Below, piece after piece: positions 26,960 through 33,984 of a stretch of DNA of 64,000 nucleotides (position 1 is its first letter; every line of letters starts with the position of its first letter). The stretch is from positions 1 through 64,000 of the forward strand of contig DATGMD010000040.1 in the NCBI GenBank assembly GCA_035293805.1, given 5' to 3'. The notes beneath the pieces are model-generated. The model was not told the origin of the DNA, searched no databases, and was given only the letters and a program-made list of their open reading frames with translations. Source of the DNA: JAJPHF01 sp035293805 (GTDB taxonomy: Bacteria; Chloroflexota; UBA6077; JAJPHF01). The translations under genes were made by a program, and so were the position numbers.

Positions 26960-26965
26960 TATAAT
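26960..26965 (+). promoter_or_regulatory. Candidate -10 box of pyrE
   Basis: A perfect TATAAT lies 31 bases before the pyrE start in the short gap to the divergent gene. No good -35 hexamer is found at 16-18 bases, the closest being TCGGTC at 26937, so it may need an activator. Confidence 0.4.
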
Positions 26966-26995
26966 GGCTCGGGCAGCGCTGACCAGGGAGAGGGC

Positions 26996-27550
26996 ATGCT
27001 CTCAGTTCCGGATTTTACTCGCGCGCGGGAGCAGCGGCTCGTCGAGCTGGGCCAGGATATCGCGCACGCGGCGTACCTCCGTGGCCGGTTCGTGCTGCGG
27101 TCCGGCGCCATCAGCAACTACTACTTCGACAAGTATCTCTTCGAGACGAAGCCGAACCTGCTGCGCCGCGTCGCGTCGTTCCTGGCCGAGCTGGTGCCCC
27201 CGGGCACGGACCGCCTGGCCGGGCCCGAGCTGGGCGGCGTGGCCCTCGCCACGGCGGTGTCACTGGAGCTGGGGCTGCCCTTCGTGATCGTGCGCAAGGA
27301 GCAGAAGTCCTACGCGACCACGTCGCAGCTCGAGGGCGAGCTATACGCCGGCGAGCGGGTGGCGGTGCTGGAAGACGTGGTCACGACGGGCACCGCGGTG
27401 ATCCAGTCGGCGCAGGCGCTACGGCGGGCGGGCGCCGTGGTACAGGACGCCATCGTGGTAATCGACCGCGAGGAGGGCGGCGGCGAGGCGCTGGCCGCCG
27501 AGGGGCTGCAATTCTGGCCGCTCTTCCGCCGCTCGCAGCTCAGCCTCTGA
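26996..27550 (+). CDS. pyrE: Orotate phosphoribosyltransferase
   Basis: The 184-residue protein starts at ATG 26996 after AGGGAGAGGG. It has FVLRSGAISNYYFDKYLFET, the opening typical of bacterial OPRTases, and VAVLEDVVTTGTAVIQS, the PRPP loop. It joins orotate and PRPP to give OMP in pyrimidine synthesis. The flexible loop, usually K-x-x-K-x-H, reads RKEQKSYATTSQLEG here, so its catalytic Lys/His pattern is modified. It is the first gene of a block with pyrK and pyrD downstream, but a carbamoylase-type gene and a PRTase-like gene interrupt the pathway order. A related purine or salvage PRTase is less likely. Confidence 0.83.
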   Translation: MLSVPDFTRAREQRLVELGQDIAHAAYLRGRFVLRSGAISNYYFDKYLFETKPNLLRRVASFLAELVPPGTDRLAGPELGGVALATAVSLELGLPFVIVRKEQKSYATTSQLEGELYAGERVAVLEDVVTTGTAVIQSAQALRRAGAVVQDAIVVIDREEGGGEALAAEGLQFWPLFRRSQLSL

Positions 27551-27598
27551 CGAAGTGCTGGGCAACGAGTGCTGAGGGCTGAGTAGGATTGGCTCAAC

Positions 27599-27730
27599 AC
27601 TCGGCAGGGCGCCGCGGGAGCGCCCTGATTCGGCACCGGGAGCGGGACCGGGCAGGGCGCGGCAGGCAGCGCCCCTACACTGGGCGGGAGGCGACCGGGG
27701 AGGGCGCGGCAAGCGACGTCCCTAACGGAC
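27599..27730. repeat. Dispersed GC-rich hairpin units
   Basis: The gap between pyrE and the next gene holds at least three degenerate copies of a unit with GGGCGC-8 nt-GCGCCC arms, followed by CTAC or CTAAC (about 27608, 27655 and 27701). Similar units occur at 38.5 kb. They look like a dispersed palindromic family, not a gene. Confidence 0.5.
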
Positions 27731-27740
27731 AGGGGGAGGG

Positions 27741-28307
27741 ATGGACGAGGCGCAGGTCGTGGAGCTGCTAGAGCGGGGCGGCGCGCTCGCGGCCATGCAC
27801 TACGAGGCCGGGGGCGCCCACCGGCTGCGCCGCTTCGAGCGCTTCGATCCGCTGGCGGACCCCGTGGCGGCGGAGCAGCTCGGGACCGCGCTCGCGGCAC
27901 GGCTGGCGCCCGGCGCCCATGACCGCGTGCTCGTCTGGGACGGCGTCGACACGAGCGTTCTGGGCTACATCGTGGGCCGCGCCCTGGAGCGGCCGGTGAT
28001 CCGCATCTACGATTATGAGGGCCTCATCACCGCCTCGGCGCCCATCCCCGCTGGAAGCCGCGCCGTGTTCGTCGCGCCGGCGATCCTCGATCCCCAGCAG
28101 CCACGCCTGGCCCGCGCGTTGATGGAGACGCGCGACGCGACGCTCACCACGGTGGCCGCGCTCGTAGACGTGGGCGAGGGGGGCGAGCCGCCCGTGGCGC
28201 TCGTGCGGCTGGAAAGCTATCCGCCCGAGGCGTGCCCCGCCTGCCGGCGCGGCGAGCCGCTGGCCAACGCGCGCGTGTCGCTAACCCCGGGAGGCCGCCA
28301 TGACTGA
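27741..28307 (+). CDS. PRTase-like protein with a degenerate PRPP loop
   Basis: The 188-residue protein resembles OPRTases in length and order, with AMHYEAGGAHRLRRFERFDP near the N-terminus, but the PRPP loop is replaced by RAVFVAPAILDPQQPRL, lacking the acidic pair and TTG. It ends with a possible zinc pair, CPACRRGE. I infer a catalytically altered or regulatory relative of the preceding pyrE product. ATG 27741 follows GGGGAGGG. Its end overlaps the next start by eight bases, so it is coupled to the carbamoylase-type gene. A second, distinct PRTase-like activity is possible. Confidence 0.5.
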   Translation: MDEAQVVELLERGGALAAMHYEAGGAHRLRRFERFDPLADPVAAEQLGTALAARLAPGAHDRVLVWDGVDTSVLGYIVGRALERPVIRIYDYEGLITASAPIPAGSRAVFVAPAILDPQQPRLARALMETRDATLTTVAALVDVGEGGEPPVALVRLESYPPEACPACRRGEPLANARVSLTPGGRHD

Positions 28308-29637
28308 GGCGCCGACCGACCTGGCCCCGACCGCAGCGGCGAGCGCGGAGCCGGCGACCGCGGCGAGCGTGGCGGAGGCGCCCCAGCCGGATCCCGCGCG
28401 CCTGGCGAACATGCTCCAACGGCTGAGCGAGATCGCAGGCGACGGCCAGGCCGCCGTTACGCGGCTCGCCTACACGCCGGCCGAGCGCGAGGCGCACGCC
28501 ACGGTGGCGCGCTGGCTCAGCGACGCGGGATTGGCGGTGCGGACCGACGCGATGGGCAACACCTACGCCACGCGCCCCGGCCGCCGTGCGGACCTGCCCG
28601 CCATCGCCATCGGCTCCCACCTCGACTCCGTGCCCCAGGGCGGGCGTTTCGACGGCACGGTGGGCGTCGTCGGCGGCGTCGAGGTCGTGCGGCTGCTGGA
28701 GGCCGCGGGCGTCCAGACGGACCATCCGCTGACGATCATCGCCTTCAGCGCCGAGGAGGGCGCGCGGTTCGGCGAGGCCTGCATCGGCTCGAAGGCCGCC
28801 GCCGGCGTGCTCCAGCCGGGCGACTTGCAGCGCCTGCGCGACGGCCAGGGGGTGACGCTGGCCGCCGCGCTGCAGAGCCTCGAACTCGACCCCCGCCAGC
28901 TACCCACGGCCCGCTGGGCGCCGGGCGAGCTAGCGGCGCTGCTAGAGCTGCACATCGAGCAGGGGCGGCTGCTGGAGAGCGACGGCAAGGCCGTGGGACT
29001 GGTCGAGGCCGTGGCGGGCAACACGCGCCTGCGCCTGATCGTGCGCGGGCGGGCCGACCACTCCGGCGGCACGCCGATGCACCTGCGCAAGGATGCGCTG
29101 GCAGCGGCATCCGAGATCGTGCTGGGCGTCGAGCGACTCGCGAACGAGCCGCAGCGCCGCACGACGGTTGCCACGGTGGGTCGCCTGGACGTGGCGCCCA
29201 ACAGCATCACCACCGTGCCTGCCCAGGTCGCGTTCTACGTCGACGTGCGCGACATCGACGGCGACCGGCAGCGCGCCGCCGCCCAGGACGTGCTGGCGCT
29301 GGCGCAGCAGGTGGCGGCGCGGCGCGGGGTGCTCGTGGAGGCCGAGCTGGTGGGCGACTCGTCGCCGGTGGTGCTGCCGCTCTGGCTGCGCCATATCACG
29401 CGGGAGGTGTGTGAGCAGCTCGACGTGCCGTACCGTGTGCTGAACAGCGGCGCGGGCCACGACGCGGCGATCCTCGCCCGCGTGCTGCCCACGGCGATGC
29501 TGTTCGTGCCGAGCCACGAAGGGCTGAGCCACTGCCCGGAGGAGTGGACGAGCATCTCGGACATCGCCGTAGGCGTGCGCGTGTTGTACCACGCCGTCCT
29601 CGCGCTCGACCGCGCGCTCGTGGCCCAGGCAGGATGA
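28300..29637 (+). CDS. Zn-dependent amidase/carbamoylase, M20 family (hydantoinase/AllC type)
   Basis: The 445-residue product has a short disordered N-terminal extension of about 30 residues. Core motifs: IAIGSHLDSVPQGGRFDG (metal His and Asp), FSAEEGARFGEACIGSKA (catalytic Glu pair), LLELHIEQGRLLE, and SGAGHDAAILAR near the C-terminus with the last His. These are the signature of N-carbamoyl-L-amino-acid hydrolase, allantoate amidohydrolase and beta-ureidopropionase. The reaction releases ammonia and CO2 from an N-carbamoyl substrate. In this block the fit is N-carbamoyl beta-alanine or a hydantoin product of pyrimidine catabolism, but that is inference. ATG 28300 has GGGAGG upstream. Confidence 0.85.
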   Translation: MTEAPTDLAPTAAASAEPATAASVAEAPQPDPARLANMLQRLSEIAGDGQAAVTRLAYTPAEREAHATVARWLSDAGLAVRTDAMGNTYATRPGRRADLPAIAIGSHLDSVPQGGRFDGTVGVVGGVEVVRLLEAAGVQTDHPLTIIAFSAEEGARFGEACIGSKAAAGVLQPGDLQRLRDGQGVTLAAALQSLELDPRQLPTARWAPGELAALLELHIEQGRLLESDGKAVGLVEAVAGNTRLRLIVRGRADHSGGTPMHLRKDALAAASEIVLGVERLANEPQRRTTVATVGRLDVAPNSITTVPAQVAFYVDVRDIDGDRQRAAAQDVLALAQQVAARRGVLVEAELVGDSSPVVLPLWLRHITREVCEQLDVPYRVLNSGAGHDAAILARVLPTAMLFVPSHEGLSHCPEEWTSISDIAVGVRVLYHAVLALDRALVAQAG

Positions 29638-30524
29638 GCGACTTTCCACACGGCGTCGCGCTCGGCGTGCTGCCGGCGCCGGCCGGTACGTTGCCCGCGC
29701 CGCACTGCGCGGCCGCCCCGATCACCGCGCAGTTCCAGGTCGCGCCCGAGCACTATTTGATGCGCCTGCGGGACGCGCGCGTGGCGGGCGGCGCGCCCGG
29801 CCAGTTCGTCATGCTCAAGCCGACGCGCGCGACCGACCTGCACCCGATCCTGCCGCGGCCGATGGCGGTCTACCGCTACCTGCCGGCCTCGGACGAGTTC
29901 GAGATCGTCTACCGCGTCATCGGCACGGGCACACAAGTGATGAGTGAGCGCACGGCCGGCGAGATCGCGGAGCTGGTCGGCCCCGTGGGCCAGCCGTTCC
30001 GGCTCGCTTCCTCGCTGGACGGCCTGCTCGTCATCGGGCGCGGCATCGGCGTGTGCTCGATCACCGCGGCGGCCGAGGTGGCAGCGGCGCGCGGCGCCCG
30101 CGTCTACGCCGTGGTCAGCGCGCGCCGCCCCGACGCGCTGGTGGGCCTCGACCTGTTCGCCGCGCTGGGAGCGCAGGTGTTTCCCGTCACGGATACGGAG
30201 GGCACGAGCGCGCCCGAGCACGTCGCGGAGCTGGTCGCGCCGCTGCTGCGGCTCGGGCGCGTGCAGCAGGTGCTCGTGTGCGGCTCGAACCGGCTGATCG
30301 ACCTGGCCGTGCGCCTGGCCGCGCCGCATGGCATCGACGTGCAGGTGTCGCTCGAAGCGCACATGGCCTGCGGCATCGGCTACTGCCACGGCTGCTCGCA
30401 CGGCGCCGTCGGCGAGTCCGAGGAGGCGCCGCTGGTGTGCCGCGAAGGGCCGGTGTTTCGGGCGAGCTGTCAGTCATCAGCGGTCAGCGGTCAGCGGTCG
30501 GCCGCTGCCATAGCTGATAGCTGA
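29634..30524 (+). CDS. pyrK: Dihydroorotate dehydrogenase electron-transfer subunit
   Basis: The 296-residue protein has an FAD domain with GQFVMLKP and RPMAVYRY, an NAD domain with LLVIGRGIGVCSITAAAEVA, and a C-terminal [2Fe-2S] site MACGIGYCHGCSHG with a later Cys in PLVCREGPVF. That Cys spacing is the PyrK signature. PyrK takes electrons from PyrD-B to NAD. It follows the carbamoylase-type gene with a 4-base overlap (ATGA), so it is coupled to it. The last 20 or so codons, from about SSAVSGQRSA, read through a dispersed heptad repeat, so the natural end was probably shorter. Confidence 0.85.
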   Translation: MSDFPHGVALGVLPAPAGTLPAPHCAAAPITAQFQVAPEHYLMRLRDARVAGGAPGQFVMLKPTRATDLHPILPRPMAVYRYLPASDEFEIVYRVIGTGTQVMSERTAGEIAELVGPVGQPFRLASSLDGLLVIGRGIGVCSITAAAEVAAARGARVYAVVSARRPDALVGLDLFAALGAQVFPVTDTEGTSAPEHVAELVAPLLRLGRVQQVLVCGSNRLIDLAVRLAAPHGIDVQVSLEAHMACGIGYCHGCSHGAVGESEEAPLVCREGPVFRASCQSSAVSGQRSAAAIADS

Positions 30525-30549
30525 CGGCTGAGGGCTGACAGCTGATGAC
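30466..30549. repeat. CTGANNN/TCAGNNN heptad repeat, palindromic
   Basis: Heptad units of TCAGNGG on the left arm and CTGANNN on the right arm (for example AGCTGACGGCTGAGG) form an imperfect palindrome of about 80 bases that covers the end of pyrK and the gap before pyrD. Copies occur at 43.3 and 45.7 kb. Confidence 0.7.
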
Positions 30550-31558
30550 TGATCCCCGCCTGGCCGTCGATCTCGGAGCCGGCCTCAAGCTCCAGAACCC
30601 AGTGATGCCCGCCTCGGGCTGCTTCGGCGTCGAGATGGCGAGCCTGATCGACCTCGACACGCTCGGCGCGCTCGTGCCGAAGACCATCTTCTACGGCGCG
30701 CGCGCCGGCAACCCGTCGCCGCGGCTGGCGGAGACGCCGGCGGGCATGCTGAACTCGGTCGGCATCCCCTCGCGCGGCATCGACGATTTCTTGCGCCGCA
30801 TCCTGCCCGCGTACCGGCGCTTTCGCCCGCCGACCATCGTCAGCATCGGCGGGCTGAGCATCCACGAGTACTGGGACCTGGCGGCGCGGCTGAACGGCGT
30901 GCCCGGCGTGGCGGGCCTGGAGCTGAACGTCTCCTGCCCGAACCTGGAGGCGGGCGGGCTGGAGATCGGCGCGAGCCCCGAGAACGTGGCGCGGGTCGTC
31001 CACGGCGTCGTGCAGCGCTTCGAGGGGCCGGTGATCGCGAAGCTCACGCCGAACGTGACGCGGATCAACGACATCGCCCTGGCGGCGGAGGAGGCCGGCG
31101 CCTCGGCCATCTCGGCGATCAATACGTTCGTGGCGATGGCCATCGACGTACACGCGCGGCAGCCGCTCACTGGCACGCCGACCGCGGGCATCTCCGGCCC
31201 GGCGATCAAGCCGATGGCGCTGCGCATGGTCTGGGAGACGGCGCGCACGGTGCGCGTGCCCGTGATCGGCATGGGCGGCATCAGCAACGCGCAGGACGCG
31301 CTGGAGTTCATCCTGGCTGGCGCTAGCGCGGTAGCGATCGGCACCGCCAACTTTACCCGGCCGACGGCCATGCCCGATACGATCGCAGGGCTCAGCCGCT
31401 TTTTGGACGACGAAGGCGTGGGCAACGTGCGCGAGCTGATCGGGGCGCTGCGCTACGAGGCGTTCGGCCCGACGGCTGCCGTGGACGCGCCCGGCGCCTA
31501 CGGGCCGCCGGACCCCGACACGACGCCTGCACCGCGCCGGGGCCGACGCCCGAGCTGA
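30545..31558 (+). CDS. pyrD: Dihydroorotate dehydrogenase, class 1B catalytic subunit
   Basis: The 337-residue protein has NPVMPASGCFG at the FMN-binding start, ELNVSCPNLEAGG, in which the class 1 active-site Cys sits, VIAKLTPNV, and IGMGGISNAQDALEFILAGA, the phosphate-binding end of the barrel. Class 1B enzymes form a tetramer with PyrK and use NAD. The start lies 20 bases after pyrK inside the heptad repeat. The C-terminal 35 residues after EAFGPTA are Pro-rich and probably a tail. It serves pyrimidine synthesis, or the reverse in catabolism; no pyrC is present in the block. Confidence 0.87.
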   Translation: MTDPRLAVDLGAGLKLQNPVMPASGCFGVEMASLIDLDTLGALVPKTIFYGARAGNPSPRLAETPAGMLNSVGIPSRGIDDFLRRILPAYRRFRPPTIVSIGGLSIHEYWDLAARLNGVPGVAGLELNVSCPNLEAGGLEIGASPENVARVVHGVVQRFEGPVIAKLTPNVTRINDIALAAEEAGASAISAINTFVAMAIDVHARQPLTGTPTAGISGPAIKPMALRMVWETARTVRVPVIGMGGISNAQDALEFILAGASAVAIGTANFTRPTAMPDTIAGLSRFLDDEGVGNVRELIGALRYEAFGPTAAVDAPGAYGPPDPDTTPAPRRGRRPS

Positions 31559-31569
31559 TCGTTGCGGCC

Positions 31570-31810
31570 GTGCCGCTCACCGCGGACCTCGCCGTCGAGC
31601 AGGTGGTGGAGCGCGGGCGCTGCCGCCCGAGGCGCGGTTGTTGGCGCGCACGATGCGCCCCACGCTGGCCGCCGAGCCCGACGACGGCTACTGGTTGTCG
31701 CCGCCGGCACGCTCGGCCGCTGGCGGGTGAACGACACCACCGGGGAGGTCGAGCCGGCCGACGGCGTGGCCGAGCCATGGGAGATCCAGAGCCGCCTCGA
31801 CCTGCGCTGA
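31570..31810 (+). pseudogene. Small gene broken by two frameshifts
   Basis: Three consecutive reading frames give a single protein-like sequence of about 80 residues. From GTG 31570: VPLTADLAVEQVVERGR; then from about 31629 in another frame EARLLARTMRPTLAAEPDDGYW; then in the third frame VVAAGTLGRWRVNDTTGEVE to the stop at 31808-31810. No single frame carries all of it. The two shifts are in the same direction. The family is not recognised. It may be a recently broken gene or reflect two sequencing errors; the ribosome-site context before GTG 31570 is poor. Confidence 0.45.
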
Positions 31811-31855
31811 GCCAAGCCGCGCCGCGACGATCTCACGGCGATCGGAGGAAGCCGA

Positions 31856-33220
31856 GTGGCCATCGACCTGCTCATCGAAAACGCGACCGTGGTGACGATG
31901 AACGCGGCGGGCGACGTGCTGCCGGGTGGCAGCGTGGCCGTGGAGAGCGCGCGCATTCGGGGGGTGTATCGCGCGGGCGCGGCGCCGCCGGCGGAGCCCG
32001 TGGCGCGGCGGCTGGACGCCCGTGGCGGCGTGGTCATGCCGGGCCTGATCAACGCCCACACGCACCTCTTCCAGACGCTGATCCGCGGCGTCTACGAGCG
32101 GCTGGGGTTCTTGGAGTGGTTGCGGCGGATCTACCTGACGGGGCGGGTGCTGGAGCCGGAGGACTGCCTGCAAGGGGCGCTCGTCGGGCTGGGGGAGTCG
32201 GTACAGAGCGGCGTCACGACAGTCGTGGACCACCACTTCCTGAACCGCACGCCCGAGCTGGCCGAGGCGACCATCGCCGGCTTCCGGCAGGTGGGCGTGC
32301 GCTGCGTGCTGGCGCGCTGCGTGATGGACGTGGGCGGGCTGGCGCCGCCCGAGGTCGTCGAGACGCCCGAGGCGGGGCTGCGTGCCTGCGAGGCGCTGCT
32401 CGCCGGCCACCGCGCGGAGATCGAGAGCGGGGCGCTCGGCATCTGGACCGGGCCGAACACCCCGCCGATCAACGCCAGCGAGACGCTGATCCGCGAGGCG
32501 CACGCCTTCGCGCAGGCCCACGGCATCGGCATCAGCACCCACGTCGCCGAGGCGGCGAGCGTGGTGGAGGCGGCGCGCAGCGAGCACGGCGCCGACGGCG
32601 TGATCGCGCTGTTCGAGCGGCTGGGCGCCCTCGGGCCGCGGCTGCTCTGCGCCCACAGCGTTCACCTGTCGCCGCGCGAGATCGCGCTGCTGGCGGCGGC
32701 CGGCGGCTCGGTGTCCCACAACCCCGTCAGCAACGGCTTCCTGGGCGACGGCATCGCGCCGATCACCGACATGCTGGCGGCGGGTGTGAACGTGGCGCTC
32801 GGTACGGACGGCGCGGCCAGCAACAACAGCCAGGACATGTTCGAGGTCATGAAGGTGGCGACGCTGTTCCAGCGCGCCCGCACGCAGGACCCGGCCGCGC
32901 TGCCCCCCGAGACGGTTCTGCGCCTCGCCACGATCAACGCCGCGCGGGCGCTCGGCCTGGAGGCGGAGATCGGCAGCCTGGAGCCGGGCAAGCGCGCCGA
33001 CCTGATCGTCGTGGACCTGGCCGGCGCGCTGCACAACACGGCCGTCCACGACGTGCTGTCGCACCTCGTGTTTACCGCCCGCCCGTCCGACGTGCGCACC
33101 GTCCTCGTGGACGGCCGCGTCCTCCTAGAGGACGGCGTGCTGCAAACTATCGACGCCGCCGCGGTGCGCACGGCCGGCCAGGCACGCGGCGAGGCGCTGG
33201 TGCGGCGGCTGGAGGCGTAA
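31856..33220 (+). CDS. Deaminase-type amidohydrolase (SsnA/TrzN/MtaD group)
   Basis: The 454-residue protein starts at GTG 31856. Motifs of the amidohydrolase superfamily in order: GLINAHTHLFQTLIRG (metal HxH), STHVAEAAS, LLCAHSVHLSPRE (catalytic/metal His) and VALGTDGAASNNSQDMFE (catalytic Asp). The mononuclear metal site and PGKRADLIVVD end are those of ATZ/TRZ-like deaminases such as cytosine, guanine and S-adenosylhomocysteine deaminases. Upstream pyrimidine genes suggest a nucleobase or its breakdown product as substrate; this is inference. Its last 46 bases are repeated downstream, beyond a toxin-antitoxin-like pair. Confidence 0.85.
   Translation: MAIDLLIENATVVTMNAAGDVLPGGSVAVESARIRGVYRAGAAPPAEPVARRLDARGGVVMPGLINAHTHLFQTLIRGVYERLGFLEWLRRIYLTGRVLEPEDCLQGALVGLGESVQSGVTTVVDHHFLNRTPELAEATIAGFRQVGVRCVLARCVMDVGGLAPPEVVETPEAGLRACEALLAGHRAEIESGALGIWTGPNTPPINASETLIREAHAFAQAHGIGISTHVAEAASVVEAARSEHGADGVIALFERLGALGPRLLCAHSVHLSPREIALLAAAGGSVSHNPVSNGFLGDGIAPITDMLAAGVNVALGTDGAASNNSQDMFEVMKVATLFQRARTQDPAALPPETVLRLATINAARALGLEAEIGSLEPGKRADLIVVDLAGALHNTAVHDVLSHLVFTARPSDVRTVLVDGRVLLEDGVLQTIDAAAVRTAGQARGEALVRRLEA
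33174..33219 (+). repeat. 46-bp direct repeat, left copy
   Basis: This is the 3' end of the preceding amidohydrolase gene. An identical copy lies at 33935-33980, with the DUF433/DUF5615 pair between them. It reads like a duplication made when the pair was inserted. Confidence 0.85.
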
Positions 33221-33233
33221 ATGCGAACATTCG

Positions 33234-33593
33234 CTAGCGCTCCTGAGTCCTGCGGACACGTACTCCGCGCTCAGTAACCACGAGCAGGTGAGATAGATCA
33301 TCTAGATGGCTCGTGAGGATCGATTCTAGCCAGAGGGCTTTGGCTCGGATGCTTTGGTCGCCCAGCCGAAAGTAGATGATGCCGCGGTGCGGCACCCGAT
33401 GGCGAACCACCAATTCGCCAAAGTCCCGATCATTCGTGATTAGGATTCGCTGCTCGCGGTTGGCGAGTTCGAGCACCGAGCGGTCAGCTAGACTCGACGG
33501 ATAGTCCTGAGCGATGGCGGTAACGTCGTGTCCCCATTGTCGAAGAAAGTCGCCCAGCCGCAACTCCGCGCTTTCGTCGAGCAGGAACCGCAT
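33234..33593 (-). CDS. DUF5615 PIN-like toxin
   Basis: The 119-residue protein begins MRFLLDESAELRLGDFLRQW, with the first acidic Asp of a PIN fold, and continues ILITNDRDFGELVVRH, with the paired Asp of the Mut7-C/DUF5615 active site. Members are predicted ribonucleases and usually pair with a DUF433 partner. The start codon overlaps the stop of the preceding DUF433 gene by one base (TGATG), a toxin-antitoxin hallmark. Toxin activity is inferred from family only. Lower GC than the host genes, it is likely part of a mobile cassette. It is convergent with the upstream amidohydrolase. Confidence 0.75.
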   Translation of the reverse strand: MRFLLDESAELRLGDFLRQWGHDVTAIAQDYPSSLADRSVLELANREQRILITNDRDFGELVVRHRVPHRGIIYFRLGDQSIRAKALWLESILTSHLDDLSHLLVVTERGVRVRRTQER

Positions 33594-33862
33594 CAGCCGG
33601 CGGGCGCCGCCTCGCGCCGCTCGGCGTGGCGCTTCGGCCTGTCCCGTTGTACGAGCGCCGCGGCGTACGCGAGGCAGGCCCTCACGTCGTCGACGGTGAG
33701 GCGCGGGTAGTCGAGAAACAGCTCGTTCAAGTCAGGGTTTTGCGCGAGCTTGGCAAGGACAAGCTCCACGGGGATCCGGGTCCCTCTGATGGTCGGCTTG
33801 CCGACGAGGATTTCCGGGTCCCGCACAATGCGGTCTGAGAGGACCGGTTCACGTCGTCTCAT
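33593..33862 (-). CDS. DUF433 antitoxin-like protein
   Basis: The 89-residue protein has SDRIVRDPEILVGKPTIRGT and RIPVELVLAKLAQNPDLNEL, the DUF433 core, a three-helix winged fold related to Mut7-C partners. DUF433 proteins are the antitoxin half of DUF433/DUF5615 pairs. ATG 33862 gives a full-length domain; the frame is open much further upstream, through the neighbouring gene on the same strand, but that part is antisense-like. The C-terminus HAERREAAPAG is a basic-acidic tail that probably binds the toxin. Confidence 0.75.
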   Translation of the reverse strand: MRRREPVLSDRIVRDPEILVGKPTIRGTRIPVELVLAKLAQNPDLNELFLDYPRLTVDDVRACLAYAAALVQRDRPKRHAERREAAPAG

Positions 33863-33934
33863 GGCCTCATCCCTCGCGGCACTTTGGAACAGTCTAGCAC
33901 CGGCCGGAGATGTCGCGGTGCAGCCGACACGCCG

Positions 33935-33980
33935 CCGGCCAGGCACGCGGCGAGGCGCTGGTGCGGCGGCTGGAGGCGTA
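33935..33980 (+). repeat. 46-bp direct repeat, right copy
   Basis: Identical to 33174-33219. It ends four bases from the stop of the convergent amidohydrolase, which suggests that the two amidohydrolases once met here directly. Confidence 0.85.
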
Positions 33981-33984
33981 GCGG

